64,000 bases of DNA from Roseomonas sp. (GTDB taxonomy: Bacteria; Pseudomonadota; Alphaproteobacteria; Acetobacterales; Acetobacteraceae): contig JADCFA010000003.1 of assembly GCA_020249775.1 (NCBI GenBank), forward strand, positions 146,309-210,308, given 5' to 3'. Made by a program: the position numbers and the translations under genes. The notes below the pieces were generated by a model, which worked only from the letters and a program-made list of their open reading frames with translations, searched no databases and was not told the DNA's origin. Shown piece after piece: positions 24,999-34,389 of this stretch (position 1 is the stretch's first letter; every line of letters starts with the position of its first letter).

Positions 24999-25874
24999 AT
25001 GAGCAGCAGCAGCGACTATACCCCCCCCAAGGTCTGGACCTGGAACAAGGCCAATGGCGGGCGCTTTGCCAATATCAACCGCCCCATCGCCGGCCCGACG
25101 CATGACAAGGAATTGCCGGTGGGCCGCCACCCCTTGCAGCTTTATTCCCTGGGCACGCCCAATGGCCAGAAGGTGACCATCCTGCTGGAGGAGCTTTTGG
25201 CGCAGGGCCACACAGGCGCCGAATATGACGCCTGGCTGATCCGCATTGGTGAGGGCCAGCAATTCGGCAGCGGCTTTGTCGCGGTGAACCCCAATTCCAA
25301 AATTCCCGCTTTATTGGATCGTAGCGGGCCAAAGCCCATCCGCGTTTTCGAAAGCGGGGCGATCCTGGTGTATCTGGCGGAGAAATTCGGCGCCTTCCTG
25401 CCACAGGACCCCGCCTTGCGCGCCGAATGCCTTTCCTGGCTATTCTGGCAAATGGGCAGCGCGCCCTATCTGGGCGGCGGCTTTGGGCATTTCTACGCCT
25501 ATGCACCGTTGAGAATCGAATATGCGATTGACCGCTTCGCGATGGAAACCAAGCGGCAATTGGATGTGCTTGATCGGCGCCTGGCGGAAAGCCCCTATCT
25601 GGGTGGGGATGACTATACCATCGCCGATATCGCTGTCTGGCCCTGGTATGGCGGCCTGGTGAAGGGCTTCCTTTATGGCGCGGCGGAATTCCTGAGCGTG
25701 CATGAATACAAGCATGTGCAGCGCTGGGCAGAGGCCATCTTCAACCGCCCAGCCGTGAAGCGCGGGCGCATGGTGAACCGCGTGACGGGTGAGCCCGCCG
25801 AACAATTGCATGAACGCCACGACGCCAGCGATTTCGCAACCAAAACGCAAGACAAGCTGGCCGGCGGCGATTAG
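24999..25874 (+). CDS. yghU: Glutathione-dependent disulfide-bond oxidoreductase YghU (Nu-class GST)
   Basis: A 291-residue GST-fold protein. The N-terminal extension YTPPKVWTWNKANGGRFA, then NRPIAGPTHDKELPVG, HPLQLYSLGTPNGQKVTILL, GSGFVAVNPNSKIPAL and RVFESGAILVYLAEKFG closely match the YghU family, which reduces disulfides with two bound glutathiones. The ATG follows a good ribosome site (caggag). It is transcribed away from the EAL gene and followed by GT4 genes 78 bp later with no obvious terminator between. Confidence 0.93.
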   Translation: MSSSSDYTPPKVWTWNKANGGRFANINRPIAGPTHDKELPVGRHPLQLYSLGTPNGQKVTILLEELLAQGHTGAEYDAWLIRIGEGQQFGSGFVAVNPNSKIPALLDRSGPKPIRVFESGAILVYLAEKFGAFLPQDPALRAECLSWLFWQMGSAPYLGGGFGHFYAYAPLRIEYAIDRFAMETKRQLDVLDRRLAESPYLGGDDYTIADIAVWPWYGGLVKGFLYGAAEFLSVHEYKHVQRWAEAIFNRPAVKRGRMVNRVTGEPAEQLHERHDASDFATKTQDKLAGGD

Positions 25875-25952
25875 CGCCATCCTGGACTTTCGCGCTTCAT
25901 TTGGCGTAACAGGAACGCTGGGCTTCGGCTTTGGCTTTTCAGGCAGGATTTT

Positions 25953-27293
25953 TTGCAAAAACCGCGCATCTATATTGATGGCTATAACCTATCCCTGCAG
26001 CAAGGCACGGGGGTTGCCACCTATGCGCGCAATCTGTCGCTGGCGCTGCGCGATCTGGGGGCGGAAGTTGGCGTTCTTTATGGGGGGCAATCGCGCACTG
26101 TCAGCCGCAACCCCATATTGCGTGAGGTTTCCTTCTTCGACGCGCCACTTGAACGCCGCCCAAGGCTGAAGGATATCCCGCGCAATATCCTGCGCACACT
26201 GGCGCTGCCCTTCGGGGAAATCGCAACCCGTGTGCCGGTAACCGGCAGCGTTGTCCGCGAACCTTTGCAAAATAGGCTGCCGCATTTCGATCATATCTGG
26301 AATGTGAAAGGGCTTTACGACAAGCAGCGCCTGTCCACGAAAATTGCGGCAGGGCGTATCCCCGTTCATTTCCTTGAACCACCGGAATTGATGCATTGGA
26401 CCTTCCCCTTGGCGCTGCGCGCCGTTGGGGCCAAGAATATCTATACGCTGCATGACCTTGTACCGCTGCGGCTGCCCTATGCCACGCTTGACAATAAGCG
26501 CAATTACTTCCGGCTGCTGAACCATATCGCCAAGCACGCGGATCATCTGGTGACGATCAGCGAATCCTCGAAGAAGGATATCATGAGCTTCTTCGGCGTG
26601 CCCGAAGATCGCATTACGGTAACCTATCAGGCCGTGGATATTCCGGCGGCGCTGAAGAACAAGCCGATGCATGAGGTGAAGAACGAGATCGAGGGTAATT
26701 TCGGCATTCCCTTCAAGGGCTATTTCCTTTATTTCGGCGCGCTGGAACCGCGCAAGAATGTGACGCGCATGATCGAAGCGCATCTTGCTTCCGGTATTCC
26801 TGATCCCTTGGTGATCGTCGGCAAAAAAGTCTGGCGCCGCAAGCGCGATCTGCGCTTCCTGGCACAGCATGACAGGCTGCTTTCACTGCTGGATAAGAAT
26901 GCGGGTGGGGGTCCGCTGTCGCGCGTCATTCAACTTGATTATTTGACTTTCCCTGTTCTGGTCAGCCTGATCCGCGGTGCCAAGGCCGTATTGTTTCCCT
27001 CACTCTATGAAGGTTTCGGCCTGCCTGCGCTTGAAGCCATGATGCTCGGCACACCAGTGCTTACTTCCAATACATCCTCCATGCCGGAATTGGTTGGCGA
27101 TGCGGCGCTGCAGATTGATCCCTACGATATGCAGGCCATGGTGGAGGGCATTCGCGCACTTGCCAGTGACGAGGCGCTGCGCGGGCGGCTTTCGGAAGCA
27201 GGGCCGTTGCGCGCCCAGGCATTTTCCGTGGATCGGTATCACGCGCGCCTTGCCGCGCTTTACGGGCGCTTCGTGACCTTGCCGGAAAGATAG
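25953..27293 (+). CDS. GT4 glycosyltransferase
   Basis: A 446-residue soluble GT-B fold enzyme. RIYIDGYNLSLQQGTGVATY opens the acceptor domain, LHDLVPLRLPYATLDNKR is typical of mannosyltransferase-B-like GT4 members, and the donor domain has YFGALEPRKNVTRMIEAH, then YEGFGLPALEAMMLGTPVL with the EX7E pair. The start is TTG at 25953 behind an aggcagga site. It is followed three bases after its stop by a second GT4 gene, so both probably extend the same polysaccharide. No flippase or polymerase is adjacent. Confidence 0.88.
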   Translation: MQKPRIYIDGYNLSLQQGTGVATYARNLSLALRDLGAEVGVLYGGQSRTVSRNPILREVSFFDAPLERRPRLKDIPRNILRTLALPFGEIATRVPVTGSVVREPLQNRLPHFDHIWNVKGLYDKQRLSTKIAAGRIPVHFLEPPELMHWTFPLALRAVGAKNIYTLHDLVPLRLPYATLDNKRNYFRLLNHIAKHADHLVTISESSKKDIMSFFGVPEDRITVTYQAVDIPAALKNKPMHEVKNEIEGNFGIPFKGYFLYFGALEPRKNVTRMIEAHLASGIPDPLVIVGKKVWRRKRDLRFLAQHDRLLSLLDKNAGGGPLSRVIQLDYLTFPVLVSLIRGAKAVLFPSLYEGFGLPALEAMMLGTPVLTSNTSSMPELVGDAALQIDPYDMQAMVEGIRALASDEALRGRLSEAGPLRAQAFSVDRYHARLAALYGRFVTLPER

Positions 27294-27296
27294 CCA

Positions 27297-29303
27297 TTGG
27301 CACGGTTTTTTGACGATATGCTGCATGCGTTGCGCCGGCTTTTGACAAAGCCCGAGGAAAATAGCCTTTCCGCGCTGCCGCCCGGGCGCGCTTCAGCCGC
27401 GCCACAAAGCCAGCGCGCTGAAGAAGCGAATGCCGCCCCCGGCGCCGCGTTAGCGCCTAAACCCCAAATGGGTCAGAAGCGGATTATTTTCGATATTTCC
27501 GACCTTATTCAATTCTTGCGCGAAAGCCGCATCCCATCCGGCATACAGCGTGTTCAACTCAACATCATCCATTATGCCGTGACCGATTTTCGGGATCGGG
27601 CCAATCCCATCATCGTCTATTTCGATCAGGCACAAAATGATTGGCTGCATATCCCCGAAGACATCTTCCTGGCGTTTTATCAGGCGACCGAAGCGAATGA
27701 TGAGGCGGATGAGGAAGCCTTCCAGACCTTGATGCAGGGCCTATCAAAACACCAGCCACTGGTTGCGCATCTGACCCAGTTTTCGCCGCATGATCACTTC
27801 CTGCTTGTCAATCTTGGTTCATCATGGTGGATCGAGAATTACTTCCAGAAAATACGCGAATTGCGAAAATATCATGATCTTCGCTATGTGCCGATGATCC
27901 ATGACTGCATTCCCCTGATGGTGCCGGAACATTGCCCAAGCGCCTTGGTTGAGGATTTTCGCCACTGGTTCTTTGGCGCCATGCTGCAAGCGGATGCGGT
28001 GCTCACGAATTCGCATTGGTCGGGCAAGGATATAGATCACCATCTGAATGCCGCATTTCCCGATGCAGCGCTTCCCGTTCATCCAATAGCGCTGAATGGG
28101 AATATGCGCAGCCATCTTGCAGGCCGCGCGCTCACGGAAAGGGGTATAGTTGGGCATATCCTGCCCAGCAAGGCGCCCTTTGTTCTTTGTGTCGGCACCT
28201 TGGAAAGCCGAAAGAATCATATACTGCTTTTCAAGGCCTGGGCCCGGCTGATCGAACGCCATGGCACGGAAGCAGTGCCCTATCTGATCTGCCTTGGCCG
28301 CGCCGGTTGGCTATTTGATGAGGCGGCGGAGTTTCTGCGCGCCAATCCGGCGCTCCATGAACGCATCCTGCTGATTTCAAGCCTGACAGATGGCGCGCTG
28401 GCCACGCTTTATGAGGAATGTCTGTTTTCCATCTTCAACAGTTTCTACGAAGGCTGGGGCTTGCCCGTTACGGAAAGCCTATCCTTCGGCACGCTGCCAC
28501 TGGTTGCCAGCAATACCTCATTGACTGAGGCCGGCGGCAAGGCCGCTGTCTATTTCCGCGACAATGACCTTGAAGATATCAGCGAAAAGCTTGAGATGCT
28601 TATTTTCAATAACACCAAAAGATTGGCCCTGCGCGATCACGCGCGCGCCAATGCGGCAATCCGGGATTGGCGCGCGGTCGCGGATGAATTCATTGATCGT
28701 ATTATTGCGACCGAACCTAGTGCCGCGCTACGGCAAGCAAAATTTCTGCATCTACCACTTGGGCAGTTGATCCATCTTGGCAAGGCGACAGCGCCGACGC
28801 CACCTCTCGAAAGGGCGCTGGGCGATCTGCTGCGCGATGGGCTCAATTGGCACAGGCCGGAAGATTGGGGTTCCTGGACCAAGCCCGGCGTGGCAAGCCT
28901 TAGCCTGCCGCTGCCTGATGATCTTGCCGAACGGGATTTGCTGCTTTGCCTGCGGCTGCGAGGCCCTGCTTTTGCGACGCCAATCAAGATCAGCTTCTTC
29001 ACCGATGGAAAACATGTTTTCGGCCCAATTGAACGCGAAATCGGCCGTGGCAAGCGCCTTGGGCTTTGGTTCAACCTGCGCCTGAAAGCCAAGCAGCTTC
29101 GCCTTGATATTGATGGCGGCGCTGGAACCTCACTTGGTCCCAATGACCGGGATGTTGGCATCGGTGTCACGCATCTCATGCTCTGCCATGCGGGAGATGC
29201 TGAAGCGCGGCGAAGCTTCTTGCGCGCCTTTCCGGAATTCGGCCTGGCGTCACGCCTTAAGGGCCGCGCCACATTGGAACGGATTGATATTCCCGGCCAA
29301 TGA
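27297..29303 (+). CDS. Large GT4 glycosyltransferase with unassigned C-terminal domain
   Basis: At 668 residues this is about 250 longer than usual GT4 enzymes. Residues 60-470 form the GT4 module: FDISDLIQFLRESRIPSGIQ, MIHDCIPLMVPEHC, VGTLESRKNHILLFKAW, and YEGWGLPVTESLSFGTLPLV with EX7E. Residues from about 500 to the end are beta-rich (LPDDLAERDLLLCLRLRGP, KISFFTDGKHVFGP) and not recognised; a carbohydrate-associated beta-sandwich is a guess. The start is TTG at 27297, three bases past the preceding stop; ATG 27318 is an alternative. Confidence 0.82.
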   Translation: MARFFDDMLHALRRLLTKPEENSLSALPPGRASAAPQSQRAEEANAAPGAALAPKPQMGQKRIIFDISDLIQFLRESRIPSGIQRVQLNIIHYAVTDFRDRANPIIVYFDQAQNDWLHIPEDIFLAFYQATEANDEADEEAFQTLMQGLSKHQPLVAHLTQFSPHDHFLLVNLGSSWWIENYFQKIRELRKYHDLRYVPMIHDCIPLMVPEHCPSALVEDFRHWFFGAMLQADAVLTNSHWSGKDIDHHLNAAFPDAALPVHPIALNGNMRSHLAGRALTERGIVGHILPSKAPFVLCVGTLESRKNHILLFKAWARLIERHGTEAVPYLICLGRAGWLFDEAAEFLRANPALHERILLISSLTDGALATLYEECLFSIFNSFYEGWGLPVTESLSFGTLPLVASNTSLTEAGGKAAVYFRDNDLEDISEKLEMLIFNNTKRLALRDHARANAAIRDWRAVADEFIDRIIATEPSAALRQAKFLHLPLGQLIHLGKATAPTPPLERALGDLLRDGLNWHRPEDWGSWTKPGVASLSLPLPDDLAERDLLLCLRLRGPAFATPIKISFFTDGKHVFGPIEREIGRGKRLGLWFNLRLKAKQLRLDIDGGAGTSLGPNDRDVGIGVTHLMLCHAGDAEARRSFLRAFPEFGLASRLKGRATLERIDIPGQ

Positions 29304-29370
29304 AAGCTATGCTTGCCGCAAGACGCCTTGATTGAACCTTGGGTTTTTGTCACAAAAAGGATCATCACGC

Positions 29371-30279
29371 ATGCTGAGCGAGCCCGGCCATTACGATTAT
29401 ATGCCATGGCGCCGCCGCCCAAAGATCACCTGGCCCAATGGCGCGCGCATCGCCTTTTGGGTTGCGCCAAATATCGAACATTATGAGCTTGACCCCCCGC
29501 CCAATGCGCGCCGCATGCCCTGGACGCGCCCGCAGCCCGATGTGCTCGGCTATTCCTGGCGCGATTATGGCAATCGTGTTGGCTTTTGGCGCATGGCGGA
29601 TGTCATGGCGCGGCACGGCGTGCGCGGCAGTGTCTCGCTCAATGTCGCGGTCTGTGATCATTATCCGGAAATCATCGAACGCTGCTGCGATTTGGACTGG
29701 GAATTGTTCAGCCACGGCACCTACAATACCCGCTATTTCTACGGCATGAATGAGGATCAGCAGCGCGCGGTCATTCGCGAAAATCGGGAAACCATCAAGC
29801 GCGCAAGCGGGCAGGATTTGGATGGTTGGCTGACACCCGCCATTTCCAATGACGAAACCACCCAGCATTTGCTGGCGGAAGAAGGCATCAAATACACACT
29901 TGATATGCTGCATGACGACCAGCCGACACCGATCAAGGTGCGCAGCGGGAATTTGATCAGCATTCCCTATTCGCTTGAAATCAATGATGTGCCGCTACTG
30001 GTCATGCGCAATACGCCGCCGGAACGCTTCGCCGCCATCTGCAAGGCGCAATTCGATCAGCTTTACGAAGAAGGCGCTGAAAGCGGCACGGTGATGTGCA
30101 TGCCGCTGCATCCCTTTCTGATCGGCCAACCGCACCGCATCAGCGCGTTGGATGATGTGCTGCGTCATGTGGTGGCACATGACAAGGTATGGCTGGCCAC
30201 CGGGCGGGAAATTGCCGCCTGGTATACCGAACATCATTTGGCAGAAGCGCAATCCTGGATCGCGGCGGGGACACCATGA
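29371..30279 (+). CDS. PuuE-like polysaccharide-deacetylase-fold hydrolase, copy 1
   Basis: A 302-residue NodB-fold protein of the branch containing the allantoinase PuuE. TWPNGARIAFWVAPNIEHYE, SWRDYGNRVGFWRMADVMAR and LDWELFSHGTYNT are typical of that branch. The second His of the NodB metal site is not evident, as in metal-independent PuuE enzymes. ATG 29371 is used, with an aaaagg site 10 bases upstream; an earlier ATG at 29332 is unlikely. It overlaps a related gene downstream by four bases (ATGA). Ureide or another small amide substrate is inferred only. Confidence 0.82.
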   Translation: MLSEPGHYDYMPWRRRPKITWPNGARIAFWVAPNIEHYELDPPPNARRMPWTRPQPDVLGYSWRDYGNRVGFWRMADVMARHGVRGSVSLNVAVCDHYPEIIERCCDLDWELFSHGTYNTRYFYGMNEDQQRAVIRENRETIKRASGQDLDGWLTPAISNDETTQHLLAEEGIKYTLDMLHDDQPTPIKVRSGNLISIPYSLEINDVPLLVMRNTPPERFAAICKAQFDQLYEEGAESGTVMCMPLHPFLIGQPHRISALDDVLRHVVAHDKVWLATGREIAAWYTEHHLAEAQSWIAAGTP

Positions 30280-31211
30280 AGGGCTTGCCTGAAGACTATT
30301 TGCACTATCCGCAGCGCCAGCGCGGGATGGATCATGAGATTTATCCGTTTCGCGCCTTGCCTGCGGCACAACCCGTAAGCTGGCCCAATGGCGCGCGCAT
30401 CGCGCTTTGCATCGCGGTCCATATGGGCCATTTCCCAATGGATATGCCGCTTAAGCCCTTGATCGCGCCGGGCGGAATGGAACGGCCCTATCCTTCCTAT
30501 TGGGATTATACGCTGCGCGATTACGGCAACCGCATCGGCGTCTATCGCCTAATGAACTCGCTCAAGGCGCGCGGCTTGCCGGCTACAGCCTTGCTCAGTG
30601 CAGTGCTTGCGCGCCGCTACCCGGTATTGATGGATGATCTTGCGGCCGCGCAATGGGAAATTACCTGCGCGGGCTTGGATATGGGGCGGCTGCATCATAG
30701 CGGCGTGCCATTGGATGAAGAACGCGCCACGGTGCAGGAAGCGGCGGCGCTATTGCGTGGCCGTTTCGGTGCTTCGGTGCGCGGCTGGCATTCGCCGGCG
30801 CATTCCGAATCCAGCCATACGCTCAGCCTGGTCGCGGCAGCCGGCTTCAGCTTCACCACCGGCTGGGCGAATGATGACATGCCCTATGTGATGACCACCG
30901 ATGCAGGGCGCCTTATCTGCATGCCGCTATCGCAGGATTTGTCGGATCAGCGCATGCTGCACCAGCAGCATTTGGCGACCGAGGATTTCACCAACGCCAT
31001 TCTGACAGCGCATGAGACACTCGATCACGAAGCGCAGCAAACCGGCAGTGGGCGTATTTTGGTGGTGCCCGTAACACCTTGGCTGATGGGCGTGCCGCAT
31101 CGTATCCGCGCCTTCAATAATATGCTTGATGGCATCATGGCGCGCGGCCGTATCTGGCCCGCCACCATGGGCCAAATAGCGGAATATTGGCACGCGCAAA
31201 ACCGAGACTAA
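30276..31211 (+). CDS. PuuE-like polysaccharide-deacetylase-fold hydrolase, copy 2
   Basis: A 311-residue paralogue of the preceding gene, with SWPNGARIALCIAVHMGHF, YTLRDYGNRIGVYRLMNSLK and VRGWHSPAHSESSHTLSLVA. It is clearly diverged from copy 1, which suggests two subunits of one enzyme or two related substrates. The ATG lies inside the copy-1 stop (ATGA). Its 3' end overlaps by four bases the 3' end of the convergent reductase gene. Catalytic residues cannot be assigned with confidence. Confidence 0.78.
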   Translation: MKGLPEDYLHYPQRQRGMDHEIYPFRALPAAQPVSWPNGARIALCIAVHMGHFPMDMPLKPLIAPGGMERPYPSYWDYTLRDYGNRIGVYRLMNSLKARGLPATALLSAVLARRYPVLMDDLAAAQWEITCAGLDMGRLHHSGVPLDEERATVQEAAALLRGRFGASVRGWHSPAHSESSHTLSLVAAAGFSFTTGWANDDMPYVMTTDAGRLICMPLSQDLSDQRMLHQQHLATEDFTNAILTAHETLDHEAQQTGSGRILVVPVTPWLMGVPHRIRAFNNMLDGIMARGRIWPATMGQIAEYWHAQNRD

Positions 31212-32134
31212 TCCTTCGGCGCGCCCATGGTGTAAGGCTTCAGTGCGGCATGGATCATGGCGTGGGTTGGTGTTGGCACGCCAAGCGCGCGGCCCAGCGC
31301 CACGACCTTGCCAGACAGCCAAGGCAATTCAATCCGATTGCCGCGAATCAAATCCACCGCCATGGAAGCGCGCATGCCGGCCGGCGCGCCCATGGTGAAT
31401 TTCATGCTGCGTTCCAGCACATCATCCGGCAACCAAACACCCTTTGCGCGGGCCAGCGCAATCACTTCGTCAAACCCAGAGCGAAAATAGGGCGCGATAT
31501 CCGGGTCATCGCGCAATTCGCCAAGCGGGCGGCGCGTGAGTGCCGTCATGCCAGAATTCGTCGCCAGGATAATGAATTTCAGCCAAAGCTCGGTCAGGAT
31601 GCGCTCGCTCAGTGTCGCGTCAAAACCGGCGCGCTGGCACCATTCCAGAAATGTCTTGGCACGTGGGGAGATGCTGCCATCCAGCTCACCAAAGGCAAGG
31701 CGCATGAAGGCGCCAGTCTGGCGAATGACGCCCGGCGCATCAATGGTAGCGCTGATTTGCGCGACACCCCCCATCACCGCGCGTGCGCCCAGAATGGGAA
31801 TCAGTCTTTCGCTGGCATCAATGCCATTCTGCAAGGGCAGGACGGCCGTATCCGGCCCAACCATTGGGCGGATCACCTCACCGGCGCTTTCCACATCCCA
31901 AAGCTTCACGCAAAACATCACCAGATCAACCGGGCCAATGCTCGCGGGATCATCAGTAGCCTTGGTCGGCATAAGATGCGTCTCGCCTCGGCCACCCGTA
32001 ATGTGCAGGCCGTCACGCTGCATCGCCGCCAGATGCGCCCCGCGGGCGATAAAGGTTACATCCGCGCCCGCCTTGGCCAAGGCCGCGCCAAAACCGCCGC
32101 CAACACCACCCGTTCCCATCACCGCAATGCGCAT
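31208..32134 (-). CDS. Ketopantoate reductase (PanE/ApbA)-family oxidoreductase
   Basis: A 308-residue NAD(P)H-dependent enzyme. The Rossmann motif GTGGVGGGFGAALAKAG starts at residue 7, FCVKLWDVESA and LPLQNGIDASERL match the family, and ELWLKFIILATNSGMTALTR holds the catalytic lysine. In catabolic clusters such homologues often act on other 2-oxo acids, so a role in pantothenate synthesis is not assumed. It is divergent from eutB over about 140 bp and convergent with the deacetylase pair. Confidence 0.85.
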   Translation of the reverse strand: MRIAVMGTGGVGGGFGAALAKAGADVTFIARGAHLAAMQRDGLHITGGRGETHLMPTKATDDPASIGPVDLVMFCVKLWDVESAGEVIRPMVGPDTAVLPLQNGIDASERLIPILGARAVMGGVAQISATIDAPGVIRQTGAFMRLAFGELDGSISPRAKTFLEWCQRAGFDATLSERILTELWLKFIILATNSGMTALTRRPLGELRDDPDIAPYFRSGFDEVIALARAKGVWLPDDVLERSMKFTMGAPAGMRASMAVDLIRGNRIELPWLSGKVVALGRALGVPTPTHAMIHAALKPYTMGAPKD

Positions 32135-32275
32135 GAAAAATCTCCTGCCATGGCGGTCAGTGTATCGCTACGCGGCAAGCCTGTCATGTCGGGCGCGAAG
32201 CACGGTTTCCTGCTCGAATCTCGGGCTGCATCACGGTATATTGAGCAAGCTTCAGCCCCCAGCCCCAGGATGAGC

Positions 32276-33646
32276 ATGGCTTTCGCGCAGACCATCGGCA
32301 CCACGCGTTATGTCTTCCCCGATCTGAAGACATTGCTCGCGCGCGCGACCCCCTTCCGGTCCGGCGACGCGCTGGCTGGTGTAGCAGCCGAAACGGCTGA
32401 GGAACGCATCGCCGCGCAACGCGCCTTGGCTGATCTGCCGCTCACGCATTTTCTTTCGGAAAGCGTGGTCCCCTATGAGGTGGATGAGGTAACGCGCCTG
32501 ATCCAGGACAGCCATAACAAACAAGCCTTCGCCCCGATCCGCAGCCTGACGATCGGCGGGTTGCGCGATTGGCTGCTTGCCGATTCTGCGGATAGCGCAA
32601 TAATTGCAGCGCTCGCGCCCGGGCTGACGCCGGAAATGGTCGCGGCAACCTCCAAGATCATGCGCGCGGCGGATTTGATCACGGTCGCGGCAAAATGCGT
32701 GAATGTGACGCGCTTTCGCAATACCATCGGGCTCAAGGGCAGGCTTTCCATTCGCCTGCAACCCAATCACCCGACCGATGATCCGCGCGGCGTCGCTGCC
32801 GCCACGCTTGATGGTTTATTGCTCGGCGCCGGCGATGCGGTGATTGGCGTCAATCCCGCAACCGATAATGTTGAAGCCGTGTTGCGGATTCTGGATATGC
32901 TGGATCGGCTGCGGCTGGCCTATGACATCCCAACGCAAAGCTGCGTGCTGGCGCATGTCACCACCACCATGCGCGCCATGGATCTGGGCGCGCCGGTTGA
33001 TCTGGTGTTTCAATCCATCGGCGGGACTGAGGGCGTGAACCGGTCTTTCGGTGTTGATCTCGCCTTGCTCACTGAAGCGCATGAACAGGCGCTTACGCTC
33101 AAGCGTGGCAGCCTTGGGCAGAATGTCATGTATTTCGAAACCGGTCAGGGCAGCGCGCTAAGTGCGGAGGCGCATCACGGCGTGGATCAGCAAACCCTGG
33201 AAGCGCGCGCCTATGCGGTTGCGCGGCGCTTTTCGCCCCTTTTGGTCAATTCGGTAGTGGGCTTTATCGGTCCGGAATATTTGTTTGATGGCAAGCAGAT
33301 TCTCCGCGCCGGGCTGGAAGATCATTTCTGCGGCAAGCTGCTTGGCCTGCCGATGGGGGTTGATGTTTGCTACACCAACCATGCGGAAGCAGATCAGGAT
33401 GATATGGATGCGCTTCTCACCTGCCTTGCTGCCGCAGGTGTCACTTACGTCATGGGCGTGCCGGGTGCGGATGATGTGATGCTCGCCTATCAATCCACCT
33501 CCTTCCATGATGGGCTTTATGCGCGCGCCGCACTCGGCAAACGCCCCGCGCCGGAATTTGAGGATTGGCTGAACCGCATGGGCATTGGTGCGACGACTGA
33601 GGCGATCCCTGCGCGCCTGTCACCCGCGCTGATTGGTCTTGCATGA
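32276..33646 (+). CDS. eutB: Ethanolamine ammonia-lyase large subunit EutB
   Basis: A 456-residue adenosylcobalamin-dependent catalytic subunit that splits ethanolamine into acetaldehyde and ammonia. PFRSGDALAGVAAETAEER, QDSHNKQAFAPIRSLTIG and LKGRLSIRLQPNHPTDDPRG are diagnostic, and QNVMYFETGQGSALSAEAHH lies in the active-site barrel. ATG 32276 was chosen because it has a good ribosome site spacing and matches the E. coli N-terminus length; ATG 32270 is also possible. The ATGA overlap with eutC shows coupling. No microcompartment, eutA reactivase or eutR gene is in the window. Confidence 0.96.
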   Translation: MAFAQTIGTTRYVFPDLKTLLARATPFRSGDALAGVAAETAEERIAAQRALADLPLTHFLSESVVPYEVDEVTRLIQDSHNKQAFAPIRSLTIGGLRDWLLADSADSAIIAALAPGLTPEMVAATSKIMRAADLITVAAKCVNVTRFRNTIGLKGRLSIRLQPNHPTDDPRGVAAATLDGLLLGAGDAVIGVNPATDNVEAVLRILDMLDRLRLAYDIPTQSCVLAHVTTTMRAMDLGAPVDLVFQSIGGTEGVNRSFGVDLALLTEAHEQALTLKRGSLGQNVMYFETGQGSALSAEAHHGVDQQTLEARAYAVARRFSPLLVNSVVGFIGPEYLFDGKQILRAGLEDHFCGKLLGLPMGVDVCYTNHAEADQDDMDALLTCLAAAGVTYVMGVPGADDVMLAYQSTSFHDGLYARAALGKRPAPEFEDWLNRMGIGATTEAIPARLSPALIGLA

Positions 33647-34377
33647 CCACGCCCAGCAAATGGCGCGATTTGCGCCGCTTCACGGATGCGCGCGTGGCGC
33701 TTGGCCGCGTTGGCAATGCGCTGCCCACTGCCGCGCATTTGGATTTTCAGGAAGCGCATGCGCGCGCGCGTGATGCGGTCTGGTCCAGCTTGGATGTGGC
33801 GCAATTGGAAGCAGCGCTGGCGCCACTTGGCCGGCCAATCGAACGCGTGACAAGCCAGGCAAAAGAACGTCGGCGCTTTTTGCTGCGCCCCGATCTTGGA
33901 CGCAAACTGCCTGAAGATTGCCTGCTACCTAAAACGCCGGGCTGTATCGCGCTTGTGGTGGCGGATGGGCTTTGCGCCAGCGGCGTGCAGCAACAGGCGC
34001 CGGCTTTACTCGCCGCGCTGGTGCCCGCCCTTGGCAAGGCCGGCTTCACGGCCGGCCCCATCATCATCGCCGAACAGGCGCGCGTTGCGCTTGGTGATGA
34101 TGTGGCAGAAGCACTGGAAGCCGCAGCCGTGGTGGTGATGATAGGCGAAAGACCCGGGCTTTCCGCAACCGACAGCATGGGGCTTTACCTGACTTGGGCA
34201 GCGCGGCGCGGCAGTAATGACGCGATGCGCAATTGCATCAGCAATATCCGCCCGGGCGGCCTGACTACTGATGCCGCTGCCGCAAAGGCGCTTTGGCTAT
34301 TGGTTGAAGCACGCAAGCTTGGCGCCACGGGTGTCGCGCTCAAGGATGAAATGCCGAGCCATTATCGGCTGACGTAA
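33643..34377 (+). CDS. eutC: Ethanolamine ammonia-lyase small subunit EutC
   Basis: A 244-residue subunit that forms the active enzyme with EutB. LRRFTDARVALGRVGNALPT, FQEAHARARDAVW, VVADGLCASGVQQQAPALL and MRNCISNIRPGGLTTDAAAA are family-typical. It begins within the eutB stop and ends 12 bp before the stop of a convergent amidohydrolase gene. It lacks the long N-terminal extension that targets some homologues to microcompartments, consistent with free cytosolic enzyme. Confidence 0.95.
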   Translation: MTTPSKWRDLRRFTDARVALGRVGNALPTAAHLDFQEAHARARDAVWSSLDVAQLEAALAPLGRPIERVTSQAKERRRFLLRPDLGRKLPEDCLLPKTPGCIALVVADGLCASGVQQQAPALLAALVPALGKAGFTAGPIIIAEQARVALGDDVAEALEAAAVVVMIGERPGLSATDSMGLYLTWAARRGSNDAMRNCISNIRPGGLTTDAAAAKALWLLVEARKLGATGVALKDEMPSHYRLT

Positions 34378-34389
34378 CGGCGCTACCTT

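Noticed and set aside
29344..29358. AT palindrome tttttg/caaaaa just upstream of the first PuuE-like gene
   Set aside because: Weak six-base arms near a ribosome site; could be chance and gives no clear function.
31187..32275. Long N-terminal extension of eutB in the same frame
   Set aside because: It would run antisense through the PanE-like gene. The E. coli EutB N-terminus aligns with the start at 32276.
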